64,000 nucleotides of DNA from Bacteroidaceae bacterium (GTDB lineage Bacteria > Bacteroidota > Bacteroidia > Bacteroidales > Bacteroidaceae). The stretch spans positions 1 through 64,000 of the forward strand of contig JAFSRW010000065.1 of NCBI GenBank assembly GCA_017445925.1, in the 5' to 3' direction. Below are positions 52,050 through 60,082 of the stretch, one piece after another (position 1 is the stretch's first letter; every line of letters starts with the position of its first letter). The notes under the pieces were generated by a model. It was given only the letters and a program-made list of their open reading frames with translations. It did not search any database and was not told the DNA's origin. Position numbers and translations under genes: made by a program.

Positions 52050-53510
52050 ATGACTGAAATTGAGTTAAAACCTAAGTGTGTGTTTGATTGTTTTGCAAAA
52101 GTGAATGCAGTTCCCCGTCCATCAAAAAAAGAGGAACAGATGATTTCTTTCCTTGTAGAATTCGGCAAGCAGCTTGGTTTAGAGACAGAATGTGATAAGG
52201 TGGGTAATGTTATTATACGCAAACCCGCTACTCCAGGAATGGAGAATCGTAAGATGTTGATTCTTCAGAGCCACATGGACATGGTGTGTGAGAAGAATAA
52301 TGATGTAGAGTTCGACTTCGCTAAGGATGCCATTCAGACTTACATTGACGGTGAATGGCTGAAGGCAAAGGGAACAACCCTTGGTGCCGATGACGGTATT
52401 GGCGTTGCTATGCAGATGGCGCTTCTTGAAAGTAAAGACATAGAGCATGGTCCATTGGAGTGTGTTTTCACCCGTGACGAGGAAACTGGTCTTACCGGCG
52501 CTTTTGGTATGGACGGCAACTTTATGAAGGGTCGTATGATGGTGAATCTCGACAGTGAGGATGAGGGGCAGATTTTTGTCTCTTGTGCCGGTGGGTGTCG
52601 CACCTTTGTGCAAATGCCATACCAACTTGAAGCTATACCTCAGAATTTTTTCACTTTCTCGCTCTGTATTAAAGGGTTAACGGGAGGACATAGTGGAGAT
52701 GATATTATCAAAAGTCGTGCCAATGCTAATAAACTTTTGAGTCGTTTCCTTTATCTCAGTCAGAAGAAATATGACCTTCGTTTAGTAGATATTCAAGCAG
52801 GTGGTTTACATAATGCCATTCCACGTGAAGCTACATGTGTCTGCGCTATACCAATGAAGGACAAAGAGCAGATTCGTGTAGATTGGAACCTCTTTGCTGC
52901 CGATGTGGAAGAAGAGTACAGCGTAACGGAAAAGACGATGGAATTCCTGCTTTCTTCAGAAGATGCAGCTACAGAGGTTGTAGATAAAGCTACAAGCACC
53001 AAGCTTATTTGTGCTTTACAGGCTGTAGACAACGGAGTATTTGCTATGTGTCAGGACATAGACCTGGTAGAGACTAGCAGCAATCTTGCAAGTATCCACA
53101 TGCGTCCTGAAAACAAAGTTATTGAGGTGAACAGTTCTCAGCGCAGCAGCATATACAGTGCACGTGTTAACATGGCCAATACCTTTGCTGCTGTATTTGA
53201 ACTGGCAGGCGCTAAGGTAGAAATAGGCGAGGGCTATCCTGGTTGGAAGATGAATCCCAACAGTGTTATTTTGCAAATAGCCGTAGAGCAGTACCGCAAG
53301 CTTATGAAAAAGGATCCTGTTGTACTGGGTATACATGCAGGCTTGGAATGTGGACTCTTCAGCGAGAAATATCCTGGGATGGATATGATTAGTGTTGGTC
53401 CTACCATGCGTGGTGTTCATAGTCCTGATGAGAAGCTTCTTATTCCTACCGTTCAGATTGTATGGGATTGGTTGCTGGAAATTCTTAAGAACATTCCCGA
53501 AGAGAAATAA
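52050..53510 (+). CDS. pepD: Aminoacyl-histidine dipeptidase (PepD)
   Basis: 486 residues, M20C family cytosolic zinc dipeptidase that cleaves Xaa-His (carnosine-like) dipeptides. Motifs: LQSHMDMVCEKN, TTLGADDGIGVAM, VFTRDEETGLTGAFG and the dimerisation-domain stretch LTGGHSGDDIIKSRANANKL. Typical length. The start codon of the following beta-helix gene overlaps its stop (TAATG). Confidence 0.93.
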   Translation: MTEIELKPKCVFDCFAKVNAVPRPSKKEEQMISFLVEFGKQLGLETECDKVGNVIIRKPATPGMENRKMLILQSHMDMVCEKNNDVEFDFAKDAIQTYIDGEWLKAKGTTLGADDGIGVAMQMALLESKDIEHGPLECVFTRDEETGLTGAFGMDGNFMKGRMMVNLDSEDEGQIFVSCAGGCRTFVQMPYQLEAIPQNFFTFSLCIKGLTGGHSGDDIIKSRANANKLLSRFLYLSQKKYDLRLVDIQAGGLHNAIPREATCVCAIPMKDKEQIRVDWNLFAADVEEEYSVTEKTMEFLLSSEDAATEVVDKATSTKLICALQAVDNGVFAMCQDIDLVETSSNLASIHMRPENKVIEVNSSQRSSIYSARVNMANTFAAVFELAGAKVEIGEGYPGWKMNPNSVILQIAVEQYRKLMKKDPVVLGIHAGLECGLFSEKYPGMDMISVGPTMRGVHSPDEKLLIPTVQIVWDWLLEILKNIPEEK

Positions 53511-54967
53511 TGAAAAGTAAACTATTATACATTCTTTTGTTGGTGTCATCTGGTTTGTTCTTTGCTTGTTCAAATTACGATTCTTTCTCCAACAATCCCT
53601 CATTCCGGTTGTCTTTCTCGGAGGACACGATAAGGTTTGATACCCTGGTATCTACTATCTCAAGTCCCACAAAGACACTCTATGTATTCAATAACAATTC
53701 AGACGGACTGCGTGTTTCCAACATTCGTTTGCAGAAGGGGGAAGAGAGCTTGTTCCGTGTGAATGTTGATGGTGAATACTTGGCATACAGTTCTGGCAAT
53801 GATTATTTGATACGTAAGAACGACAGTATTATTGTCCGTATAGAGGTTACTATGCCGGAGAGTGGAAACGCAGATACCGTCACTTATTCCGACGAGTTAC
53901 TTTTCAGTCTTGAGAATGGAGCCCAGCAACGCGTATTACTTACTGCAGGTGCTTTTGATGCCTATATCATTCACGGTATGTTTATTGAGTCGGATTCCAC
54001 CCTTGAAACCGATAAGCCATACCTAATATATGATTCGCTGGTGATAGCTAAGGGAGCAACTCTTGACTTGCTTCCAGGTACTAAACTGTTAATGCATGAT
54101 AGCACAGCGGTTGATATTTACGGTCGTATCAATGCACAGGGAACTATAGAGAAGCCTATTGTTTTCCGTGGGGCACGTACCGACCGAATGTTTGATTATC
54201 TATTCTATGATAATACGCCCAGCCGTTGGAAAGGTGTTACCATTCATCAGGGTAGTTTCAACAATACATTTGTAAACACCGATCTTCACAGCGGTCGTTG
54301 GGGCATCCAGGTAGATAGTACATCGCTTGATGATGTTGCCCTTACTATGCAGAATTGTATAATCCATAATGTAGGTGGTGACGGTTTGAATCTAAATAAC
54401 TGCAGTGCAGAGATTCTGAATACACAAATCAGCAATACGCTGGGTGATTGTGTGAGTGTTTATGGTGGGGCTTATATCTTCCGCCATTGCACCATAGCTC
54501 AGTATTACCCGTTGAGTTACGATAGGGGAGATGCCCTTTATGTAGCTAACGTTGATTTTAACGGATTTCATCATGAACTCAGATATATTCATGTGCTGAA
54601 TAGTGTCATAATGGGATATGCAGATGACGTTATCATGGGTAATATGTCTCCGGAATATGAGGATTCAGAGAACTATTACTTCCGAAATTGCTTCCTGCGT
54701 ACTGTGGGTGAGAACGACGATAAACATTTCTTCAGTTGTAAGTTCGACAATGAAAAGATGGAGCTTCAGGGTGAGAAGAACTTCATGGTTTTTGATACGC
54801 ATAACTTCGTCTATGATTTCACACCCGATTCTCTGAGTGAGATTCGCAATATGGCAGACCCTCTTCTCATGAATGGCCTGACTACAGACCGCCTGGGACG
54901 TAGTCGTACTGCAGATGAAGCTCCCGATGCGGGTTGTTACGAATATATAATGCCTGCTAAAGAATGA
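53510..54967 (+). CDS. Lipoprotein with right-handed parallel beta-helix
   Basis: 485 residues. The lipobox FFAC gives Cys20 with SNYDSFSN following. Two parts can be seen: an N-terminal beta-sandwich-like region (SFSEDTIRFDTLVSTIS, YVFNNNSDGLRVSNIRLQKG) and a beta-helix from about residue 160 (IVIAKGATLDLLPGTKLLM-like, GRINAQGTIEKPIVFRGA, GDGLNLNNCSAEILNTQI). Such proteins are often surface or periplasmic carbohydrate-binding or lyase-like. Catalytic residues are not evident. It overlaps rlmH by four bases (ATGA), so it is translated as part of pepD-lipoprotein-rlmH. Confidence 0.85.
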   Translation: MKSKLLYILLLVSSGLFFACSNYDSFSNNPSFRLSFSEDTIRFDTLVSTISSPTKTLYVFNNNSDGLRVSNIRLQKGEESLFRVNVDGEYLAYSSGNDYLIRKNDSIIVRIEVTMPESGNADTVTYSDELLFSLENGAQQRVLLTAGAFDAYIIHGMFIESDSTLETDKPYLIYDSLVIAKGATLDLLPGTKLLMHDSTAVDIYGRINAQGTIEKPIVFRGARTDRMFDYLFYDNTPSRWKGVTIHQGSFNNTFVNTDLHSGRWGIQVDSTSLDDVALTMQNCIIHNVGGDGLNLNNCSAEILNTQISNTLGDCVSVYGGAYIFRHCTIAQYYPLSYDRGDALYVANVDFNGFHHELRYIHVLNSVIMGYADDVIMGNMSPEYEDSENYYFRNCFLRTVGENDDKHFFSCKFDNEKMELQGEKNFMVFDTHNFVYDFTPDSLSEIRNMADPLLMNGLTTDRLGRSRTADEAPDAGCYEYIMPAKE

Positions 54968-55437
54968 AGATAGTACTCACCGTTGTTGGTAAGACCTCTG
55001 ATAAGCATTTTATTGCCTCAATCGACGAATATATTATGCGTATCTGTCATTATGTGCCATTCTCTTTTGAGGTTATTCCGGAACTCAAAGCTACCAAGAA
55101 TCTTAGCGAGAAGGAACAGAAGGATAGGGAGGGAGATTTGATTCTTAAATCGTTTCAACCAGGTGATTACATAGTGCTACTTGATGAACACGGATGTGAA
55201 CGTCGCAGCATAGAGTTTGCTCAATGGCTACAAAAGAAGATGGCAGCCGGCCCCAAACGTTTGGTCTTTGTTGTGGGTGGTCCATACGGATTCTCAGAGG
55301 CTGTATATGCAGCAGCCCATGAGAAGGTGTCGCTCTCACAGATGACGCTCAGCCATCAGATGATTCGTCTTCTCTTCGTAGAACAGATTTATCGTGCTAT
55401 GACTATTCTTAACGGAGAACCCTATCATCATGAATAG
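54964..55437 (+). CDS. rlmH: 23S rRNA (pseudouridine1915-N3)-methyltransferase RlmH
   Basis: 157 residues, full length SPOUT methyltransferase. The knot region with VVGGPYGFSEAVYAAAHEK and LSQMTLSHQMIRLLFVEQIYRA is characteristic. It methylates N3 of pseudouridine 1915 in helix 69 of 23S rRNA, using AdoMet. Coupled to the upstream gene by ATGA. Confidence 0.95.
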   Translation: MKIVLTVVGKTSDKHFIASIDEYIMRICHYVPFSFEVIPELKATKNLSEKEQKDREGDLILKSFQPGDYIVLLDEHGCERRSIEFAQWLQKKMAAGPKRLVFVVGGPYGFSEAVYAAAHEKVSLSQMTLSHQMIRLLFVEQIYRAMTILNGEPYHHE

Positions 55438-55517
55438 ACCCTCTCTAACTCCCCCTTTTATGGGGAGAACTAAGATAAAAGATAATTATCAATAATCGCT
55501 AACCGCTAACCGATAAA
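55438..55517. repeat. Composite repeat with hairpin and heptamers
   Basis: ctaactccccctttta with ggggagaac, then aagataaaagataa, then cgctaac x2 and cgataaa. Same hairpin-then-heptamer order as elsewhere; it fills the rlmH-nadC spacer. Confidence 0.75.
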
Positions 55518-55533
55518 CGTAAAATTATATAAT

Positions 55534-56406
55534 ATGTTAAGTGTAGAAGAATTAAACGACAGGCTCATCGACCTCTCTTTTGCAGAGGATATAGGCGATG
55601 GCGACCATACCACCCTGTGCTGTATCCCTGATACAGAGATGGGTGAGAGTAAACTTCTTATTAAGGAAGAGGGTATTTTTGCAGGTGTTGAGATAGCCAA
55701 GCAAGTGTTTCACCGTTTCGATCCCACTATGCAGGTCGAGGTTTTTATACAGGATGGAGCTCATGTTAAGCCTGGCGATATTGTTATGAGCGTAAAGGGC
55801 AAGGTGCAGAGTCTCCTACAGACCGAGCGTCTTATGCTGAACATCTTACAACGTATGAGCGGCATTGCCACCATGACGCACAAGTATCAGCAGGCACTCA
55901 TAGATGCAGGTACTAAGACGCGTGTGCTGGATACACGCAAGACCACACCAGGTATGCGTATGCTGGAGAAGGAAGCCGTTAAGATTGGTGGTGGCATGAA
56001 TCATCGCATTGGTTTGTTTGATATGATTCTGCTCAAAGATAATCACATTGACTTTTGTGGAGGTGTTCACAATGCCATCTCACGTGCCAAGCAGTATTGT
56101 AAAGAGAAGGGTAAAAACCTGAAGATAGAGTGCGAGGTGCGTAACTGGAAAGAGCTGGATGAGGCTCTGGCAGAAGGGTGCGATCGCATTATGTTCGACA
56201 ACTTCACGCCTGAGGACACCTGTAAGGCGGTAGAGATCGTAGCGGGAAGGTGCGAGACAGAGTCCAGTGGCGGTATCACCTTTGATAATATGATTCCTTA
56301 TGCTAAAGCTGGCGTAGACTTCATTTCCTTCGGTGCCCTTACACACAGTGTTAAGGGCTTGGATATGAGTTTTAAGGCTGCTGGTTCGGATAAACTGAAA
56401 ATATAG
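55534..56406 (+). CDS. nadC: Nicotinate-nucleotide pyrophosphorylase (NadC)
   Basis: 290 residues, quinolinate phosphoribosyltransferase of NAD synthesis. Signatures: EDIGDGDHTT, RLMLNILQRMSGIATMTHKY, TRKTTPGMRMLEKEAVKIGG, HRIGLFDMILLKDNHI, and ESSGGITFDNMIPYAKAGVD near the C-terminus. Length and order are normal. The spacer before it is composite repeat, so its promoter is not clear. Confidence 0.95.
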   Translation: MLSVEELNDRLIDLSFAEDIGDGDHTTLCCIPDTEMGESKLLIKEEGIFAGVEIAKQVFHRFDPTMQVEVFIQDGAHVKPGDIVMSVKGKVQSLLQTERLMLNILQRMSGIATMTHKYQQALIDAGTKTRVLDTRKTTPGMRMLEKEAVKIGGGMNHRIGLFDMILLKDNHIDFCGGVHNAISRAKQYCKEKGKNLKIECEVRNWKELDEALAEGCDRIMFDNFTPEDTCKAVEIVAGRCETESSGGITFDNMIPYAKAGVDFISFGALTHSVKGLDMSFKAAGSDKLKI

Positions 56407-56432
56407 ATTAGAGATTAGGGATTAGGGATTAG
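56405..56432. repeat. Heptamer tandem repeat (agattag/ggattag)
   Basis: Four exact heptamers beginning at the nadC stop. Confidence 0.85.
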
Positions 56433-56457
56433 AAATTATGGTTTAGAGAAAATTTTT

Positions 56458-58125
56458 ATGAAGAGGTTATATATAGTACTTGTGGCGTTGTTCGCTAATG
56501 TTCAATTTTCAATTTTCAATTATCAATTTTCAATTGGCGAAGCCAAAGCTTGCACCAATCTCATCGTAGGAAAGAAAGCCAGCAAGGACGGTAGCGTAAT
56601 TATCTCATACAGTTGTGATGATTACGGAGCATACGGTTTTATGAACTTCCTTCCCGGCGGCAAGCATAAGAAGGGCGAAATGCGTGCGCTGTATCATTAT
56701 GAGACCAACAACTACTTGGGTGAAATCCCTGAGGCAGAAGAGACTTTTACCGTTGTAGGTTTGATGAATGAGTACCAACTCAGCATTCACGAAACTACCT
56801 ATGGAGGTCGTGAGGAACTCTGCGATACACTTACCGGTATGTTCGATTATGGTAGCCTGATGTACGTCACCTTGCAACGTGCCAAGACAGCCCGTGAGGC
56901 CATTTCCATTATGACCAAACTGGTAGAAGACTATGGTTATGGCAGCGAAGGCGAAAGTTTCTCCATTGCCGATCCCAACGAAGTTTGGATTATGGATATG
57001 ATAGGCAAGGGACCAGGTCGTAAAGGTGCTGTATGGGTAGCTGTTCGCATCCCCGACGATTGTATCAGCGGTCATGCTAATCAGAGTCGTATCCGTCAGT
57101 TCCCCCTCAGGGATAAGCAGAACTGCCTCTATAGCAAGGATGTTATTTCCTTTGCTCGAGAGAAAGGATTTTTTAGCGGTAAGGATGCTGATTTTTCATT
57201 TGCAGATGCATATGCTCCTTCTGATTTTGGAGCCTTGCGTTTCTGCGAGGCCCGTATCTGGAGCTTTTTCAACCGTTGGGCTGCAGATGACATGAAGCCT
57301 TACCTCCCTTATGCCATGGGTGATTCCAAAGCTACCGCCATGCCTCTCTATGTTAAGCCCAAAGCACCCCTTAGTGTGCAGGATGTGAAGGATATGATGC
57401 GCGACCATTACGAGGGAACTCCTATGGCCATTCAGAACGACCTTGGTATGGGACCATGGGAAATGCCTTATCGTCCCACACCGTTACGCTTTAAGGTTGA
57501 TGGAAAAGACTATTTCAACGAACGTCCCATAAGCACCCAGCAGACTGCCAATGTATATGTTTCACAGATGCGTTCTTGGTTGCCCAATTATATTGGAGGT
57601 GTAGTTTGGTGGGGTAACGATGATGCCAATATGGTGCCTTTCACACCTGTATATTGTGGTGTAGAGACTGTGCCTGAGTGCTATTCAGGTCATACGGCAG
57701 ATACTTTCCACTTCTCCACACGTTCCGCTTACTGGGTACAGAACTGGGTCAGCAACATGACGTATCTCCGTTATGCTGTAATTTTCCCTGAGGTACAGGC
57801 TGTTCGTGATCGTTTGGAGGCTGATTACAACTCCCTGCAGGAAGAGACAGAGAAGAAAGCAGCTGCAATGTCAGAGGCTGAGGCCCGAAAGTTTCTTACT
57901 GCCTATTCTCATCGCACGGCTCAGGCAATGATGGATGAGTGGAACCAATTGGCCCAAACCATCATTGTCAAGTATAACGACATGGCCATAAAACAGCAAG
58001 ATGCCAATGGTCAGTACTTGAAGACTCCTGGTGGCAACCAGCGCCCTGTTAAGCGTCCAGGCTATCCTGAACTTTATAAGAAAAAAATTATTCAGGAAAC
58101 TGGCGACCGATATTTGGTGAAGTAA
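56458..58125 (+). CDS. C69-family dipeptidase (Ntn hydrolase), second paralogue
   Basis: 555 residues. Cys32 of KACTN is the N-terminal nucleophile after signal removal. The same motif set is present as in the paralogue at 31391 (NLIVGKKASKDGS, TVVGLMNEYQLSIHETTYGG, YGSLMYVTLQRAKTAREA, FSIADPNEVWIMDMIG, and the C-terminal ALTA-like helices). The signal peptide is interrupted by a heptamer run (56499-56533) translated as NVQFSIFNYQFSI, which lengthens the hydrophobic region. Probably a secreted dipeptidase. A terminator follows at 58166. Confidence 0.9.
   Translation: MKRLYIVLVALFANVQFSIFNYQFSIGEAKACTNLIVGKKASKDGSVIISYSCDDYGAYGFMNFLPGGKHKKGEMRALYHYETNNYLGEIPEAEETFTVVGLMNEYQLSIHETTYGGREELCDTLTGMFDYGSLMYVTLQRAKTAREAISIMTKLVEDYGYGSEGESFSIADPNEVWIMDMIGKGPGRKGAVWVAVRIPDDCISGHANQSRIRQFPLRDKQNCLYSKDVISFAREKGFFSGKDADFSFADAYAPSDFGALRFCEARIWSFFNRWAADDMKPYLPYAMGDSKATAMPLYVKPKAPLSVQDVKDMMRDHYEGTPMAIQNDLGMGPWEMPYRPTPLRFKVDGKDYFNERPISTQQTANVYVSQMRSWLPNYIGGVVWWGNDDANMVPFTPVYCGVETVPECYSGHTADTFHFSTRSAYWVQNWVSNMTYLRYAVIFPEVQAVRDRLEADYNSLQEETEKKAAAMSEAEARKFLTAYSHRTAQAMMDEWNQLAQTIIVKYNDMAIKQQDANGQYLKTPGGNQRPVKRPGYPELYKKKIIQETGDRYLVK
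56499..56533. repeat. Heptamer tandem repeat inside the signal peptide of the C69 gene (ttttcaa type)
   Basis: tgttcaa, ttttcaa, ttttcaa, ttatcaa, ttttcaa in exact 7-bp register, in frame. Confidence 0.9.
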
Positions 58126-58165
58126 AAAAAGATAATCACTTTATGTCTGGTTTTAATATAGAAGT

Positions 58166-58195
58166 GGGGTAACCTTTTGGTTACCTCATTTTTTT
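58166..58195 (+). terminator. Intrinsic terminator after the C69 gene
   Basis: GGGGTAACC with loop tttt and GGTTACCTC, then a T run. Confidence 0.85.
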
Positions 58196-58199
58196 ATAT

Positions 58200-58207
58200 T
58201 AATTTTG
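58200..58207 (+). promoter_or_regulatory. -7 promoter element for miaA
   Basis: TAATTTTG, then four bases and the miaA ATG at 58212; leaderless. Confidence 0.6.
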
Positions 58208-58211
58208 CAGC

Positions 58212-59162
58212 ATGCAAGCTGATATAATTACCATATTGGGTCCTACGGCATCAGGAAAGACAACTTTGGCTGCACATTTGGCAGCTAAGTTAGGGAATGC
58301 AGAGATTATAAGTGCTGACAGTAGGCAGGTTTACAAGGGGATGGATATTGGTACGGGAAAAGACCTAGCAGATTATACGGTTTCCCCACAGTCAACAGTC
58401 AACAGTCAACAGTCAACTATCAAAGTTCCTTACCATCTGATAGATATTGCAGAAGCTGGAGAAAAATATAACCTTTTCCAATACCAGCAGGACTTCTGGC
58501 ATACATATTATAATATAATAGGTAGGGGTAAGTTGCCCATTCTTTGTGGCGGTACAGGTTTGTACATCGAATCGGTGTTGAAGAGTTATAAGATGGTTCC
58601 TGTTCCTGAAAATGCATCTTTAAGAAAGCAATTGGAAGATTATAGTCTTGAACAACTGACAGAAATACTGAGGCAGTATAAAACGCTTCACAATACCACA
58701 GATGTGGACACCCCCAAACGTGCCATCCGAGCCATAGAAATTCAGGAGTATTACAGACAAAATAACATTCAGGAACGAGAATTCCCCCAGGTGAAAAGCC
58801 TGACAATTGGTGTGAACATAGATCGAGAACTGCGTAGAAAGAAAATAACAGACCGCCTTCACAAACGTTTGGAGGAGGAAAATATGGTTCATGAGGTACA
58901 GAATCTACTGGAGAAGGTTGCCCCAGAAGACCTCATCTATTATGGTCTGGAGTATAAATATCTGACGCTGTATTGCATAGGACAATTATCTTACGAAGAG
59001 ATGGTGAGTCAGTTGGAGATTGCCATTCATCAGTTTGCCAAAAGACAAATGACATGGTTTAGGGGGATGGAACGAAGGGGCATACAGATACATTGGATAG
59101 ATGCATTGCTCCCCATGGAGGAAAAAGTAAATAGAATTCTGGAATTAATGAACGAAAATTAG
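58212..59162 (+). CDS. miaA: tRNA dimethylallyltransferase (MiaA)
   Basis: 316 residues. It transfers a dimethylallyl group to A37 of tRNAs that read codons starting with U. P-loop LGPTASGKTTLA at residues 9-20, ISADSRQVYKGMDIGTGK, CGGTGLYIESVL, and the DMAPP and tRNA-binding region. A heptamer run (58389-58423) adds about 11 residues (PQSTVNSQQSTIK) before the conserved VPYHLIDI, in a place where other MiaA proteins have only a short loop. Leaderless start. The stop overlaps that of the convergent Crp-like gene. Confidence 0.94.
   Translation: MQADIITILGPTASGKTTLAAHLAAKLGNAEIISADSRQVYKGMDIGTGKDLADYTVSPQSTVNSQQSTIKVPYHLIDIAEAGEKYNLFQYQQDFWHTYYNIIGRGKLPILCGGTGLYIESVLKSYKMVPVPENASLRKQLEDYSLEQLTEILRQYKTLHNTTDVDTPKRAIRAIEIQEYYRQNNIQEREFPQVKSLTIGVNIDRELRRKKITDRLHKRLEEENMVHEVQNLLEKVAPEDLIYYGLEYKYLTLYCIGQLSYEEMVSQLEIAIHQFAKRQMTWFRGMERRGIQIHWIDALLPMEEKVNRILELMNEN
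58389..58423. repeat. Heptamer tandem repeat inside miaA (cagtcaa)
   Basis: cagtcaa x4 and ctatcaa in exact register, in frame. Confidence 0.9.
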
Positions 59163-59848
59163 CCAATCTCTGATGTTTTGCGGAGGGCTTCTTCGTCGAT
59201 AATCTTAATCTTACGACCGTCAATGGCAATCATCTTTTCCTGAGCAAAAAGGCTTAGGGTTCGGATGGCGTTGCTTGTAGTCATATTACTAAGGTTAGCC
59301 ATATCTTCGCGACTGAGATAAATGCTTAGTGTACATCCGTCAGCTTCCAGACCGTAGTTTTCTTTCAGGAATAATATACTTTCTGCTAATCGGCCTCTGA
59401 TGTGTTTCTGGGTTAGATTAACGGTTCGCTCATCGCTTTTACCCAAAGCTTTTGCCAGTTTGCGGATAAAGAAGTTGCATAAATGAGCGTTTCTTTCAGC
59501 GATAGAGAAGATTAGACGCATGGGAATAATGGCAATAGTTGAAGCCTCGAATGCAGCAGCACCGGTTACATAGTTTTCCTCAGAAAAAGCAGCACGGTAG
59601 CCAAAATATTCTACAGGACTTACCACACGTACAATCTGGTTTCTGCCTCCAACTCCTTCTTTGTAAATCTTAACTTTGCCATCAAGAAGACATAACAAAT
59701 TACGTGGCTCGTCTCCTTCGCTGTAGATTGTCTCGTTTTTCTCAAACGTACGAACAACCATGTGCATAGCCACTTGCCTTCTTTCTTCCACAGTAAGTGT
59801 TACTGCAAGTTCAGACAGATTATCTAAAACTTCCTCGTTGTCAAACAT
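59159..59848 (-). CDS. Crp/Fnr-family transcriptional regulator
   Basis: 229 residues. The N-terminal cyclic-nucleotide-binding-type barrel (TIYSEGDEPRNLLCLLDGKV, VSPVEYFGYRAAF) is followed by a C-terminal winged HTH with LSREDMANLSNMTTSNAIRT. There are no FNR-type N-terminal cysteines, so an oxygen-sensing iron-sulfur cluster is unlikely. The ligand is unknown. The upstream region has two overlapping ACCAAA/TTTGGT palindromes around the -7 element, suggesting autoregulation. Confidence 0.88.
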   Translation of the reverse strand: MFDNEEVLDNLSELAVTLTVEERRQVAMHMVVRTFEKNETIYSEGDEPRNLLCLLDGKVKIYKEGVGGRNQIVRVVSPVEYFGYRAAFSEENYVTGAAAFEASTIAIIPMRLIFSIAERNAHLCNFFIRKLAKALGKSDERTVNLTQKHIRGRLAESILFLKENYGLEADGCTLSIYLSREDMANLSNMTTSNAIRTLSLFAQEKMIAIDGRKIKIIDEEALRKTSEIG

Positions 59849-59856
59849 TAACTAAT

Positions 59857-59893
59857 ACCAAATTCGGCGTTTATTTGGTGCAAAGGTACCAAA
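59857..59893 (-). promoter_or_regulatory. Promoter and interleaved palindromes of the Crp-like gene
   Basis: -7 element TACCTTTG on the minus strand (59881-59888). ACCAAAT (59857-59863) pairs with ATTTGGT (59873-59879) over nine bases, and TTTGGT (59874-59879) with ACCAAA (59888-59893) over eight. Candidate operators. Confidence 0.5.
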
Positions 59894-60005
59894 AAAACAC
59901 GCTTTTACAAATATTCTTTGCTAAAAATTGATACGATTTGTAGGTAAATTGACTTTTCGACATAAAAAAATACCATTCTTCATTGTTCATTTGGAAAAAA
60001 AATTA

Positions 60006-60013
60006 TAATTTTG
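60006..60013 (+). promoter_or_regulatory. -7 promoter element for the glycogen operon
   Basis: TAATTTTG, with a TTG at 59983-59985 about 20 bases upstream as a possible -33 element; 70-nt leader to the ATG at 60083. Confidence 0.6.
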
Positions 60014-60082
60014 AGGTCATAGATATATCAAATTAAACAAAAACTAACATTTTTAACCAAGCTTCTACTATAACAACAATTT

